From: Marinimicrobium hydrolyticum
Lineage (GTDB): Bacteria; Pseudomonadota; Gammaproteobacteria; Pseudomonadales; Cellvibrionaceae
Assembly: GCF_030848505.1 (NCBI RefSeq)
Contig: NZ_JAVDDU010000005.1
Span: 215,929-279,928, forward strand
Reading direction: 5' to 3'
Length of the DNA stretch: 64,000 bases
Below are positions 14,369 to 22,808 of this stretch, in pieces. A program made the position numbers and the translations under genes. The notes under the pieces were generated by a model that made no database searches, was not told the origin of the DNA, and saw nothing but the letters and a program-made list of their open reading frames with translations. Position 1 is the stretch's first letter, and each line of letters opens with the position of its first letter.

Positions 14369-17300
14369 TTACTGCCTCCGTTGCTGTTGACGGTTAACCA
14401 TTAGTGCGCCAAACATCATGAGCAGCATCAGCACGCCAAATCCGGAGATGCTACCGCTTCGGCGGCTGGGGGTTGCTGGGTCACTATCGCCGTTACCATC
14501 GGCGTCGCCGTTGCCATTGTCTTCGGCAGGGCCGGTGCTGACGAACACCGCGGTAGTGCGAGCCGGTACGTTGAAGCTGCCATCAAAGTGGACGTCTTCC
14601 AGTGCGCTGTCGCCCGAGGCGGCTTGAATCGGGTGCAGTTCGAAGGCGTTATCGTTGGCAGTCCACTCAAAGCTTTGGGTTTCGGTGGCTGCGTTGAAAA
14701 CTACAACGATTTCCTCGTAATTGGCATCAATCTCAAGCACGTCGGTCAGACTCATGACGATCAGGCCGGGAACTTGCTCGGCACCTGTGTTGTTGAAGTT
14801 GACCACGTCCATCACTTGTTCAGCCGTTTCCAGGCTGAACAGCGGCGAGGAGGCGCGGATGCGTAGCAGAGCGGTGGTAGCGTCAAAGGCGTGGGTAATT
14901 TCAGCGCTGCTGACTGCCAAGTCCGAGTCTTCCAGGCGTGGACGAATGACGTCCCAGCTGGCTTCATTTTCGTTGGCTACCGGGAGGCCGCGTCCCCAGC
15001 CATTGGTTTCATAGGTGAAGTCGAGCACGTTGAACCAATCACCCGAGTTGTAGGTGTTACGATCCATGGATTTGGAGCGCAGCAACTCCTGGCCTGCCTG
15101 CATAAAGGGTGTGCCCTGAGCCATTAATACCAGACTGTTGGCGACAACTTGCACCCGCGCGCGATCTTCAATACTGGTTTCTAGGGGGAGCTTGTACTGA
15201 TTGATGTCGAACAGGGTTTCGTTGTCGTGCTTGCCAGCGTAGTTGATTACGTCGAGCGGGGAGTGGGCGTAACCGGCCTGGCCGTGGTGGAAGACGTTGC
15301 GGCCTTCTGTGGTGTTGCCCTCGTGATCCATAATGGTGAAGTCGCGCAGAGAACCCGCCAAACCTATTCGCAGAGAGTCTTTATTGCGCAGCAGCTGTTG
15401 TAAGGTTGCGTCACCTGTTTCATGGTTGGGCGCCAAGTACAAACCGTTGACAAAAACCTGGTTGCGCACATGGTTGACGCCGCTGTCAAACGGGCTGCCA
15501 CCTCGGATGGCGTCGCGGAACCGATCATTAAAGGTCGCGGCAATATCTTCACCGGCCATGTTGTTCTGAGTGGCCTGGATAAAGCGGGCGTTATCAGCGA
15601 CTTCACCAAAGTTCCAGCCTTCTCCGTAGAGCAGCACTTTCGCGCCGTCAATGCCGTGATCTTCTTCGGTCATGCCGTCGAGTGCTTCACGAACTTTGCG
15701 CATATTGTCGAGCGAGTGGTGACCCATCAGATCAAAGCGGAAACCGTCAACTTTGTACGCCTCAGCCCATAGAGCGATGGAGTCGATCATAAACTTCTCC
15801 ATCATGCTGTGTTCTGTCGCGGTGCCAGGGCAGCAAGTACTCATGGCAACACCGCCAGAGCCTTCGAGGCGGTGATAGTAGCCGGGAACGATTTTATCGA
15901 AGACGGATTTCTCGCCGAGGCCGGCGCTATTAGTGTGGTTATACACTACGTCAACCACTACGCGCAGCCCTAACGCATTCAGGGCCTGAACCATCTGGCG
16001 GAACTCGATGATGCGAGCTACACCGTCTGGATCGGAAGAGTAGCTACCTTCGGGCAGATTGAAGTGATGTGGGTCGTAGCACCAGTTGAAAGCGTTTTGG
16101 TCGCGGATTTCCCAGATAATCGCCTGTTGTTGCTCACTGGCCGGACCGTAGGTATCCAAACCGAGTTCGCGCTCGTCAACACGATCTTCCGGGTCTTCGG
16201 GAATAGTCGCACAGTCGTTTACGGGTAGCAGGTGTATGTGGGTCATGCCCGCATCGACCAATTTTTTCAAATGCTCAACACCGTGGGTGCCATCGAGGGT
16301 AAAAGCGGTGAACTTACCGCGATGCTCTTCTGGAACCTCGGGATCGTGAACGCTGAAGTCGCGTACGTGGATTTCGTAGATGATGGCATCGGCAATGCGT
16401 TCCAGACTCGGCTTCTCTAGCTCGTCCCAGCCTTCAGGTTTGAGGTCGGCGTCTGCCAGATTGACAAACTGGCTGCGTTTGCCGTCAGTTGCGGCACTCA
16501 CCGTGTAGGGGTCTGTGCTGATGGTGGTTTCAATACGCTGGGTCAGTGGCACATAGACTTCCACTTCGTACAAGTAATACATACGGTCCCAACCCTCACC
16601 GCCGGATACGGACCAGACGCCCGTGTCGTCATCGCGGGTCATAGCGTGGGCCACCGGGTTGGTTTCCGGGTGGCCGTCGGCAAAGACCTGCAGATTGACC
16701 GAGCGTGCCGTTGGCGCCCAGACTTTGGCGTGAATGCCTGCGTCGTTGTACACCGGACCCAGCTCGCCATCGTAGCCAAAGACATCATCGAGCACGCCGG
16801 GAATTTGCAAGCCGGTGGCATCGACTACTTGATCTTCGTCGTTGGTGGCCACCAGAACAATTTGCTGTCTCAACAGTGAAGGAATCTGCTCGTGAACAGC
16901 TTCCGGCAGCGTAAATGTGGGCAGGTTCGATAGGTGAGGGAAGCGTTCAGCCAGTTCGCCGCTTACCGTATCGCCTGTGAGTGCCAATGAAATGGATTCG
17001 CTGCCATCGACGGTATTCTCGGGTGTGATGGAAATGCCGGCGTCGTCAGCGTAATGCAAGGATACGTCGGCCTCGGCTGGGGCATCCCAGGCGAAGGTGT
17101 CGGCGCTGATCCAATGAGCAGTAGCGGCGGTCAAATCGCCGGCACTCATCTCGCCGATGTACAAACGGTGGTTGCCGTGGTCGTAGTAAAAATCGATTAC
17201 CTGATCTTCTTCGACGTCAAGAGGTATGTTCGGGCCGTCTTGTGCGCCGCCGGCCCCGTAGTTCTCGTTCCAACTGCCGTTAATGGCAATCTTAATTTCG

Positions 17301-17527
17301 TACTCTCCGGCCGGTACGTCAAAGCTACCAAACCAGATGTCGCCCTCGGTGTTTTCCAGAAGAGTGTCACTGCACTCAGGTTGCCAATCGCCGGGACAAC
17401 CCAGCGCCTCTTGAACGCTGCCAACTAGGGCGACGGTTTCGGGTTCATTCGTATGGCTGGCGCTAACGTGAATACTGAGCATGCTCGCTAAACTAGCGAT
17501 ACCTATATTGCGTAACAGAGTCTTCAT
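14369..17527 (-). CDS. pulA: Pullulanase-type alpha-1,6-glucosidase with C-terminal sorting tail
   Basis: This debranching enzyme hydrolyses alpha-1,6 links in pullulan and amylopectin. The 1052-residue product has a signal peptide (about 1-23), starch-binding/PUD-like N-terminal modules (30-250), a CBM48-like domain (about 260-345) and a GH13 barrel. The pullulanase signature FNWCYDP is at 480-486, VVDVVYNHT near 524-532, nucleophile D599 in DGFRFDLMGHH, acid E636 in YGEGWNFG, and KHDNETLFD later. The last ~30 residues (Ser/Gly, then a hydrophobic run, then RQQQRRQ) resemble a GlyGly-CTERM signal read by a rhombosortase. The ATG at 17527 follows AAAGGAG; the longer frame upstream contains the leader terminator and is not coding. 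Confidence 0.93.
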   Translation of the reverse strand: MKTLLRNIGIASLASMLSIHVSASHTNEPETVALVGSVQEALGCPGDWQPECSDTLLENTEGDIWFGSFDVPAGEYEIKIAINGSWNENYGAGGAQDGPNIPLDVEEDQVIDFYYDHGNHRLYIGEMSAGDLTAATAHWISADTFAWDAPAEADVSLHYADDAGISITPENTVDGSESISLALTGDTVSGELAERFPHLSNLPTFTLPEAVHEQIPSLLRQQIVLVATNDEDQVVDATGLQIPGVLDDVFGYDGELGPVYNDAGIHAKVWAPTARSVNLQVFADGHPETNPVAHAMTRDDDTGVWSVSGGEGWDRMYYLYEVEVYVPLTQRIETTISTDPYTVSAATDGKRSQFVNLADADLKPEGWDELEKPSLERIADAIIYEIHVRDFSVHDPEVPEEHRGKFTAFTLDGTHGVEHLKKLVDAGMTHIHLLPVNDCATIPEDPEDRVDERELGLDTYGPASEQQQAIIWEIRDQNAFNWCYDPHHFNLPEGSYSSDPDGVARIIEFRQMVQALNALGLRVVVDVVYNHTNSAGLGEKSVFDKIVPGYYHRLEGSGGVAMSTCCPGTATEHSMMEKFMIDSIALWAEAYKVDGFRFDLMGHHSLDNMRKVREALDGMTEEDHGIDGAKVLLYGEGWNFGEVADNARFIQATQNNMAGEDIAATFNDRFRDAIRGGSPFDSGVNHVRNQVFVNGLYLAPNHETGDATLQQLLRNKDSLRIGLAGSLRDFTIMDHEGNTTEGRNVFHHGQAGYAHSPLDVINYAGKHDNETLFDINQYKLPLETSIEDRARVQVVANSLVLMAQGTPFMQAGQELLRSKSMDRNTYNSGDWFNVLDFTYETNGWGRGLPVANENEASWDVIRPRLEDSDLAVSSAEITHAFDATTALLRIRASSPLFSLETAEQVMDVVNFNNTGAEQVPGLIVMSLTDVLEIDANYEEIVVVFNAATETQSFEWTANDNAFELHPIQAASGDSALEDVHFDGSFNVPARTTAVFVSTGPAEDNGNGDADGNGDSDPATPSRRSGSISGFGVLMLLMMFGALMVNRQQQRRQ

Positions 17528-17597
17528 TATTATTGCTCCTTTGGGGTGGTTTTCTCTTGTAAGGGATGCAGTTTTGGAATAGTTGCGTTCTTGGGAT

Positions 17598-17623
17598 AAA
17601 AAAAGGGCGCAGTAAACTGCGCC
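17598..17623 (-). terminator. Terminator-like hairpin in the pulA leader (possible attenuator)
   Basis: Read on the minus strand, GGCGCAG-TTTA-CTGCGCC is followed by CTTTTTTT, a standard intrinsic terminator. It lies 70 bases before the pulA start codon and about 190 bases after the predicted promoter. A second short hairpin (about 17633-17647) lies just upstream. It therefore stands inside the transcript rather than after a gene, as an attenuator or the end of a short leader RNA would. Confidence 0.6.
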
Positions 17624-17814
17624 TAAAAAATCCTCCTGACAGAGGAGTCCCAACACATACACACGGAGAGTTGTAGATAGGTTACTGGTTTTGGCGCGGC
17701 CTCAAGTCGTCGCCAGTGGACTTAATTGTCCGGAATTCGATACGTTTTATGCTTGCGATAAAGGACCATGGGAGTACCTTTTTTACGTCGCCATTTTTAT
17801 TCAACGTTGAGTTC

Positions 17815-17843
17815 ATACTAGGGTGATGACGCTGAACTAACAA
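17815..17843 (-). promoter_or_regulatory. Predicted promoter of the pulA-amylase operon
   Basis: Minus-strand TTGTTA (17838-17843) and TAGTAT (17815-17820) are separated by 17 bases. Transcription would begin near 17808, leaving a leader of about 280 bases. Both operators lie immediately upstream of the -35 box. Confidence 0.5.
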
Positions 17844-17848
17844 TAGCT

Positions 17849-17862
17849 TGCATACGTATGCA
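17849..17862. promoter_or_regulatory. Starch-regulon operator 1
   Basis: Perfect palindrome TGCATACGTATGCA with central CG, as in LacI-family operators. It is identical to 17868-17881, 24563-24576 and 24592-24605. The likely ligand protein is the LacI-type regulator at 28023-29081. Confidence 0.8.
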
Positions 17863-17867
17863 TGCGA

Positions 17868-17881
17868 TGCATACGTATGCA
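17868..17881. promoter_or_regulatory. Starch-regulon operator 2
   Basis: Second TGCATACGTATGCA, its centre 19 bases from that of operator 1, so two dimers would bind about two helical turns apart, upstream of the pulA -35 box. Confidence 0.8.
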
Positions 17882-18080
17882 TCGGGAAGAGAGAAAATTC
17901 CTGTTCGGTAGGCGGTCTGAAGAGCGAACTAAAATAGACTATAAACCTGTTTCGTTAGGTTCATTTGCACTAACCAACACCTATAGATTGAGAGCAATGA
18001 TTATCGCCTGACGAGCGGGCGCAATTACATGCGAGGCGGAAAATAAATGGTTTCCGGACAGTAGGACTGTGCTCGAATCA

Positions 18081-18104
18081 GATTCTACCAGGCCTGGTAG
18101 AATC
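18081..18104. other. 24-bp perfect palindrome
   Basis: Two exact 12-base halves, GATTCTACCAGG and its complement, meet without a spacer. The site lies 77 bases past the halogenase stop. There is no T-run on either side and no true loop, so it suits a protein-binding site or a cruciform better than an intrinsic terminator. Confidence 0.6.
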
Positions 18105-18181
18105 GCTGTATATCGAGATCTACTCGACTTCAATTTGTTCAGGATTACCCTGACCTAAAGGCAGGATAAGGTGTTTAGATC

Positions 18182-19690
18182 TCATAAGTCGGTTTTTGCG
18201 TGTTGGTTAAGGTAAGAATCGTGGTCGGTGATTTGGGCCGTAGTGCGTTCAAAGGTGGTTCCTAGGTTTTGGAGAAACTCCTTAAGCTGAGAGGTCGACA
18301 GTTCGTTGGCGAGAGGATGGTAGTCGTTAGGTATTAGGCCTTGGCCAATAAATACTTGTTGCCAAGCGGATTCGCTAAACAGCTCGTCTTGTTCCCGGAA
18401 CACGAGACCACTGGTGCGAAAAAGTTCGATCCGGCGTAGCAGTGAATCCGGTTTCTTTGTTGCGCGGCACTCTTGCCAAAAGGGGCTATCGTCTTTTTGA
18501 TTCAGGTGGTAGTGAAGGATGATGAAATCACGAATTTTTTCAAATTCCTCTTGTGACTGACGGTTGTACTCGTCGATGGCTGCTGTTTGTAAACCGCAAT
18601 GCGGGAAGTGTTTTATCAAGCGTACGATGCCTGACTGCACTAAGTGCAGGCTGGTAGACTCCAGCGGTTCAAGAAAGCCACTTGATAAGCCCAGAGCGAT
18701 GACATTTTTGCACCATTGCTGTTGTCGTCGGCCGGTGGTAAAACGGATCGGCGTAGGCTGTCCCAGTTCTGGGGTATCCAAGTTATCAAGCAGTAATGCA
18801 CTGGCCTGATCGTCCGATAGGTGATTGCTGCAATAAACGAGTCCATTTCCGTTGCGGTGCTGTAAAGGAATACGCCACTGCCAGCCGCCCTCATGGGCAA
18901 TGGCTCGGGTATAGGGGGTGGTTTTGACGGCGGTTTCGCTGGGGACTGCCAGGGCCCGGTTGCAAGGTAGCCAATGAGACCAGTTTTCGAAGTCGACGTT
19001 TAGTGTTTCGTTGATCAGTAGCCCGCGAAAGCCTGAGCAGTCAATAAATAGCTCTGCTTCTAGGAGTTTTTCATTCTCTAGCGTAACTCCGGTAATGGCT
19101 CCTGTGTCTGGGTGCTGATGAACTTGTTGAATGGTCCCGTCAATGCGCTTCACTCCTCGGACTTCACTGTACTCGCGCAAAAGTTGAGCATAGAGTCCGG
19201 CATCAAAATGATAGGCGTGCACCAGACCACAGAGCGGCGTGTTCGGGATAGTGTCGAGTGGTTGAAAACGATAATCCTTGGCCGCACGATAGTTTAATGA
19301 GTAATGCCAGTAATCTTCGTCAATGCCGTGTTCTTTTCCACGCAACCAGTAGTGGTGGAAACTGGTAAACCCCAGATTGCGGCCAATATCTCCAAAGGCG
19401 TGCATGTAGCGGTCGCCATACTGGCCCCAGTTTTCGAATTCAATACCAAGTTTAATCGTGCCACCAGTGCGTCGCAGAAAGTCGTTTTCGTCAATGCCGA
19501 GGACATTGTTAAACGTGCGTATTGGTGGGATGGTCGCTTCACCTACCCCGACAGTGCCGATAGCACTGGACTCAATCAGAGTAATATCCAGTTGCTGACC
19601 GAGAAAGCGGCAGAGCATTGCGGCCGCCATCCAGCCGGACGAACCACCACCGACAATTATGACTTTCCTAATGGGTTGTTGGGTGTTCAT
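18182..19690 (-). CDS. Flavin-dependent tryptophan-halogenase-family protein
   Basis: The 502-residue protein has the FAD motif GGGSSGW (14-20), the GVGEATIPP block (48-56) and the halogenase motif WQWRIP (270-275). By alignment with PrnA from memory, K80 (TIKLGIEFENW) matches catalytic K79, and E344-S345 (LEPLEST) match E346-S347, so the active site looks intact. Family enzymes chlorinate or brominate indoles using FADH2 and halide; the substrate here is unknown. Genes of this family often accompany TonB receptors in sugar loci of Xanthomonas, Caulobacter and Cellvibrio relatives. No dedicated flavin reductase gene is nearby. It follows the TonB receptor but is separated from it by a terminator and three tandem repeats; AGGAGCAA precedes the ATG. 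Confidence 0.9.
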   Translation of the reverse strand: MNTQQPIRKVIIVGGGSSGWMAAAMLCRFLGQQLDITLIESSAIGTVGVGEATIPPIRTFNNVLGIDENDFLRRTGGTIKLGIEFENWGQYGDRYMHAFGDIGRNLGFTSFHHYWLRGKEHGIDEDYWHYSLNYRAAKDYRFQPLDTIPNTPLCGLVHAYHFDAGLYAQLLREYSEVRGVKRIDGTIQQVHQHPDTGAITGVTLENEKLLEAELFIDCSGFRGLLINETLNVDFENWSHWLPCNRALAVPSETAVKTTPYTRAIAHEGGWQWRIPLQHRNGNGLVYCSNHLSDDQASALLLDNLDTPELGQPTPIRFTTGRRQQQWCKNVIALGLSSGFLEPLESTSLHLVQSGIVRLIKHFPHCGLQTAAIDEYNRQSQEEFEKIRDFIILHYHLNQKDDSPFWQECRATKKPDSLLRRIELFRTSGLVFREQDELFSESAWQQVFIGQGLIPNDYHPLANELSTSQLKEFLQNLGTTFERTTAQITDHDSYLNQHAKTDL

Positions 19691-19717
19691 GGGTTTGCTC
19701 CTGGCGAAAACCGATTA

Positions 19718-19858
19718 ATTGCTCCTGCATTCGGCATATATGCCATCGTTGGCAAGCGCCGACAAGTTGCTCTTGCATTGTCTGCATATATGCCATCCCT
19801 GGCAAACGCCGACAAGTTGCTCCTGCATTGTCGGCATATATGCCATCCCTGGCAAAAA
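19718..19858 (-). repeat. Three tandem ~50-bp repeats with paired hairpins
   Basis: Units are 19718-19765, 19766-19815 and 19816-19858 (the last one short). Read on the minus strand each holds the palindrome GGCATATATGCC (GGCATATATGCA in the middle unit), the sequence AGGAGCAA (AAGAGCAA in the middle unit), and TTGTCGGC able to pair with GCCGACAA. The block sits between the TonB receptor terminator and the halogenase start, in the halogenase leader. There are no unique spacers, so it is not a CRISPR array. Confidence 0.85.
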
Positions 19859-19893
19859 AAAGCCCCTGCTACAGGGTTACCATAGCAGGGGCT
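19854..19893 (-). terminator. Intrinsic terminator of the TonB receptor gene
   Basis: Minus-strand arms AGCCCCTGCTA and TAGCAGGGGCT pair over 11 bases around an 11-base loop and are followed by a T-run. It begins 15 bases after the receptor stop, so the halogenase needs read-through or its own promoter. Confidence 0.9.
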
Positions 19894-19908
19894 TCCTAGA
19901 GCCTAGGT

Positions 19909-22767
19909 TTAGAACCGGTAGTTCACACCCAGCATGTAGTTTGCACCAAAGCTTTGGTAGGTGTTAACCCGGCGGGAATCTTCTTCTGACGCAGAGATGG
20001 TGCTCTCGTTGGTCAGGTTCTGAGCCTGCAGGGTTACACTTAAGCCGTCCAAGCGAGTATGGCCAGCTGCTCCGAAGTCGTATCCAATTTGAGCATCCCA
20101 GATCTCCGCACCTTGATCGGTCGTCGGAGTGAGGGCCATACTCAAGCCGTAGAATTCGGTGGCATATTTGTCGCGATAGCGACCGCTGATCCGTGCCTCA
20201 AAGCCGTTTTTCTCGTAGTACAGAGTTGCTTGATAGATACGCTCAGAAAGCCCCGGGATATCCGCGGTCACTGTTTCTCCAGCTTCGTCTACGTCAGTGA
20301 TCTCTCCATCCAGGAAGGTGGCGCTGGCGGTAAAGCCAAAACCATCGAGGATGTCGCTGAACAGGTAGAAGGGTACGCTTGCTTGTAGCTCAAGACCTTT
20401 CACGCTGCCAGAGCCAGCTTCGGCCATGTGGCTAGTGAAGCCCTGAGTGGAGCGCAGCTCGTCGATGCCGTTGTCGTGATAGCCTTCGATGATGTACTCA
20501 CTGAAGTCAGTCAACTCCTGGCGGGTGAAGTGCCAGTTACGTAGGTCTTTGTAGAAGACGCCTGCGGCGAGTACGCCCTCATCAGCAAAGTACCACTCGT
20601 AACCCAGGTCGGCTTGGTACGCGCGCAGGGGACGCAGTTCAGGGCTACCGGACGTACCGCTCCAGGCACTGCGCTCGGGATCAGTTGACTGGCGCACAGA
20701 GTCGTCAAAGTCAAAGCCGATTGTAGTGTTAGGCCGCATATCGTCCAGGCGCGCGCGAGACATGGTTTGTGAAGCAGCAAAGCGAACGTACTGATTGTCA
20801 GTCACAGCGAAGGTCATGTTTAAGCTGGGCAGGAAGTTCCAGAAATCGTCTCCACCTTCGGTTGGGGTTGCTACTACTGTGGCTACACCATCAACTCGCT
20901 CGGTTTGAGTGTCGAAACCGCTGGCCCACTGGTCAGAGTGAATCGCTTGCAAACCGATGTTACCGCTAATGAAGCCGTGTTCGAAGTCAAGCATACCGTA
21001 GAGAGTGGTAATTTTTTCGTCCACAGTCCAAGTATCGCCCAGTCGATCGGCTTCGTACCGAGTCGCATCGATTTCGCGATAAAAACCGCTTTGATAAAGG
21101 CTGACACTATCGTAGGCCAGCATTTCACCCAATCCGACAAAGCTCAAATCAGTGTTGCCCACTCGGAACTCCTCCGGAACCGTTACGTCGGTTTGGGATT
21201 CGGGAGGCTGGTTGTCGGTAAAGCCCGGGCCTACCAGATAGGCACCATAATTGACCTTAGACTTACTGCGGTCAGAGTAGTTAATGCCTACTTCAGCACG
21301 GTTAAAGATGCCCAGGTTAATGTCACCGTCGGCACTCAAGCGCAAAGTCGTTAAATCTTCATCAAACATTGGCTGGTTAATAAACCCGTCCTGGGCGTTG
21401 TCGGTTCCAACCAAATCCGCAATAGCTCCGCCCCAGTTTTGTGGACCGGCTAAGCGAATGACATTGGGATCGGTGTAATCGGGCATGGAAACGCTGTTAT
21501 GGGGGCCGAACATAATTCCGGCATCGCCGGTGTGAGTCCAGGAACGAGCAGCGGGATCCCCCTGAGTTGGTGTGCGTGCGCGACCGACACCCGAGTAGCT
21601 TTCCATGTTGATAAAGCTCTTGGTAGATTCGCTGCGCGCGGCATCTAAGGTCAGCGTCCAATCGTTATTGAGAAGATACTCGGCGTTAAAGCCTACCGCT
21701 GTCAGGTCACCGGTTTTTTCTTCCGCGTCGTTGCGGATTACGCTGTGGAAGCCATCAAACTGGCCACTGGTTACCAGACCATCTTCTACGGAGAAAACTT
21801 CAAAATTGGTGCCGCCCCATACTGGCCCACCTTCTTCAAGACCGCGGAAGACCTTTTCTTCTTTAAAGTCGATATAGAGCAGGTCAGCTGTCATGGTCAG
21901 TCGGTCGTTTGGTGCCCACTGAAAGATGGAGGACAGGGTGTCGCGCTGCATGGAGCCGGAACGCACGTAAGTGTCGTGGCCGCCCATGATATATTCAGCA
22001 TCTGGATGCGCATCGAACTGGGGGCCGCCCAGTTCGGCCCAGTCTCCAGCTTCGTCACCGTCTGGAAAGCCCCACATGCGTACCTGCTGCTCTTGGCTCG
22101 GAGAATCCATTGTGGCCAGAGTAACGGCAAAACCCATGGTGCCATCGTTAAACGTGTCAGAGAACGTGAACGCTAAGCGGTGTCCGCGATCGCTGAAGTC
22201 CGGGTTAGCGGAGCTCATGCCGTTCTGTTCGATATTGGCGTTGATGGCGATAATACGCTCGTTGTCGAGCGGGCGTAGGGTACGCAGGTCGACGATGCCA
22301 CCCAGGCCCTGATTAATCAGACTGGCGTCGGGTGACTTGTAAACCAGTGCGCTGGTAACAATTTCGGAAGGGTAAAGGTCGTATTCAACACCCCGGTTAT
22401 CACCAATACCCAACAGCTCGCGGCCATTCATGGTGGTGGCAACATAGTCTTCGTTAAAGCCGCGTACAGAAACACCGCTGGTACGGCCATTGACCCGCTC
22501 GCCGGCCAGGCCGGGTAGGCGCGCCAAGGACTCGGCAATACTGGTGTCAGGCAGCTTGCCAATGTCTTCCGCGGATACCGCTTCAACGACTGAGCTGGAC
22601 TCCTGTTTGATGTTCAGTGAGTTCATTAGGCTGCGGCGAATACCGGTAACAACCACTTCTTCCATGGTCGTTAGCCCGTCGTCTTGGGCAACAGCCGGTA
22701 CACTCATAGCGCCGGCCATAATGCAGCCAATGGCTGATGGCAGTAACAATCGTTTGCTTTTAATCAT
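19909..22767 (-). CDS. TonB-dependent receptor, maltodextrin/starch oligosaccharide type
   Basis: This 952-residue outer-membrane channel should import oligosaccharides with energy from TonB-ExbBD. A signal peptide (to about residue 28, PAVAQDD) is followed by a TonB box region (EEVVVTGIRRSL) and the plug, with the blocks VSAEDIGKLPDTSIAESLAR and SGVSVRGFNEDYV. A long beta-barrel follows, ending in NYRF with the terminal aromatic residue. The VTGIRRSL and SLARLPGL signature places it in the large Xanthomonas/Caulobacter-type receptor group used for sugars. No SusD-like partner is present. The ATG at 22767 follows GAGGAAAG; an upstream in-frame start lacks a signal peptide at the correct place. 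It is 41 bases behind the GH13 glucosidase gene, probably in one operon. Confidence 0.93.
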   Translation of the reverse strand: MIKSKRLLLPSAIGCIMAGAMSVPAVAQDDGLTTMEEVVVTGIRRSLMNSLNIKQESSSVVEAVSAEDIGKLPDTSIAESLARLPGLAGERVNGRTSGVSVRGFNEDYVATTMNGRELLGIGDNRGVEYDLYPSEIVTSALVYKSPDASLINQGLGGIVDLRTLRPLDNERIIAINANIEQNGMSSANPDFSDRGHRLAFTFSDTFNDGTMGFAVTLATMDSPSQEQQVRMWGFPDGDEAGDWAELGGPQFDAHPDAEYIMGGHDTYVRSGSMQRDTLSSIFQWAPNDRLTMTADLLYIDFKEEKVFRGLEEGGPVWGGTNFEVFSVEDGLVTSGQFDGFHSVIRNDAEEKTGDLTAVGFNAEYLLNNDWTLTLDAARSESTKSFINMESYSGVGRARTPTQGDPAARSWTHTGDAGIMFGPHNSVSMPDYTDPNVIRLAGPQNWGGAIADLVGTDNAQDGFINQPMFDEDLTTLRLSADGDINLGIFNRAEVGINYSDRSKSKVNYGAYLVGPGFTDNQPPESQTDVTVPEEFRVGNTDLSFVGLGEMLAYDSVSLYQSGFYREIDATRYEADRLGDTWTVDEKITTLYGMLDFEHGFISGNIGLQAIHSDQWASGFDTQTERVDGVATVVATPTEGGDDFWNFLPSLNMTFAVTDNQYVRFAASQTMSRARLDDMRPNTTIGFDFDDSVRQSTDPERSAWSGTSGSPELRPLRAYQADLGYEWYFADEGVLAAGVFYKDLRNWHFTRQELTDFSEYIIEGYHDNGIDELRSTQGFTSHMAEAGSGSVKGLELQASVPFYLFSDILDGFGFTASATFLDGEITDVDEAGETVTADIPGLSERIYQATLYYEKNGFEARISGRYRDKYATEFYGLSMALTPTTDQGAEIWDAQIGYDFGAAGHTRLDGLSVTLQAQNLTNESTISASEEDSRRVNTYQSFGANYMLGVNYRF

Positions 22768-22808
22768 GATAAGCTTTCCTCGTCGGTTATTATAACTTTC
22801 GTTTTGGG

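Larger units (their letters stand above)
17528..18181. other. Control region between pulA and the halogenase gene
   Basis: These 654 bases hold the pulA leader with a terminator-like hairpin (17598-17623), a promoter (17815-17843) and two perfect operators (17849-17862 and 17868-17881). Further right are about 200 bases with no recognised feature and a 24-bp perfect palindrome (18081-18104) after the halogenase gene. A 66-codon frame (17682-17882) runs through operators and promoter and is rejected as coding. Confidence 0.7.

Noticed and set aside
17682..17882. 66-codon minus-strand frame upstream of pulA
   Set aside because: It starts within the operator palindromes and spans the promoter; its content is explained by those elements.
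18182..19690. Halogenase as part of an antibiotic gene cluster
   Set aside because: No synthase, tailoring or resistance genes nearby; the neighbours are all starch genes.
19718..19858. Three repeated units that might look like a small CRISPR array
   Set aside because: Units are contiguous at about 50 bp, contain no unique spacers, and no cas gene is near.
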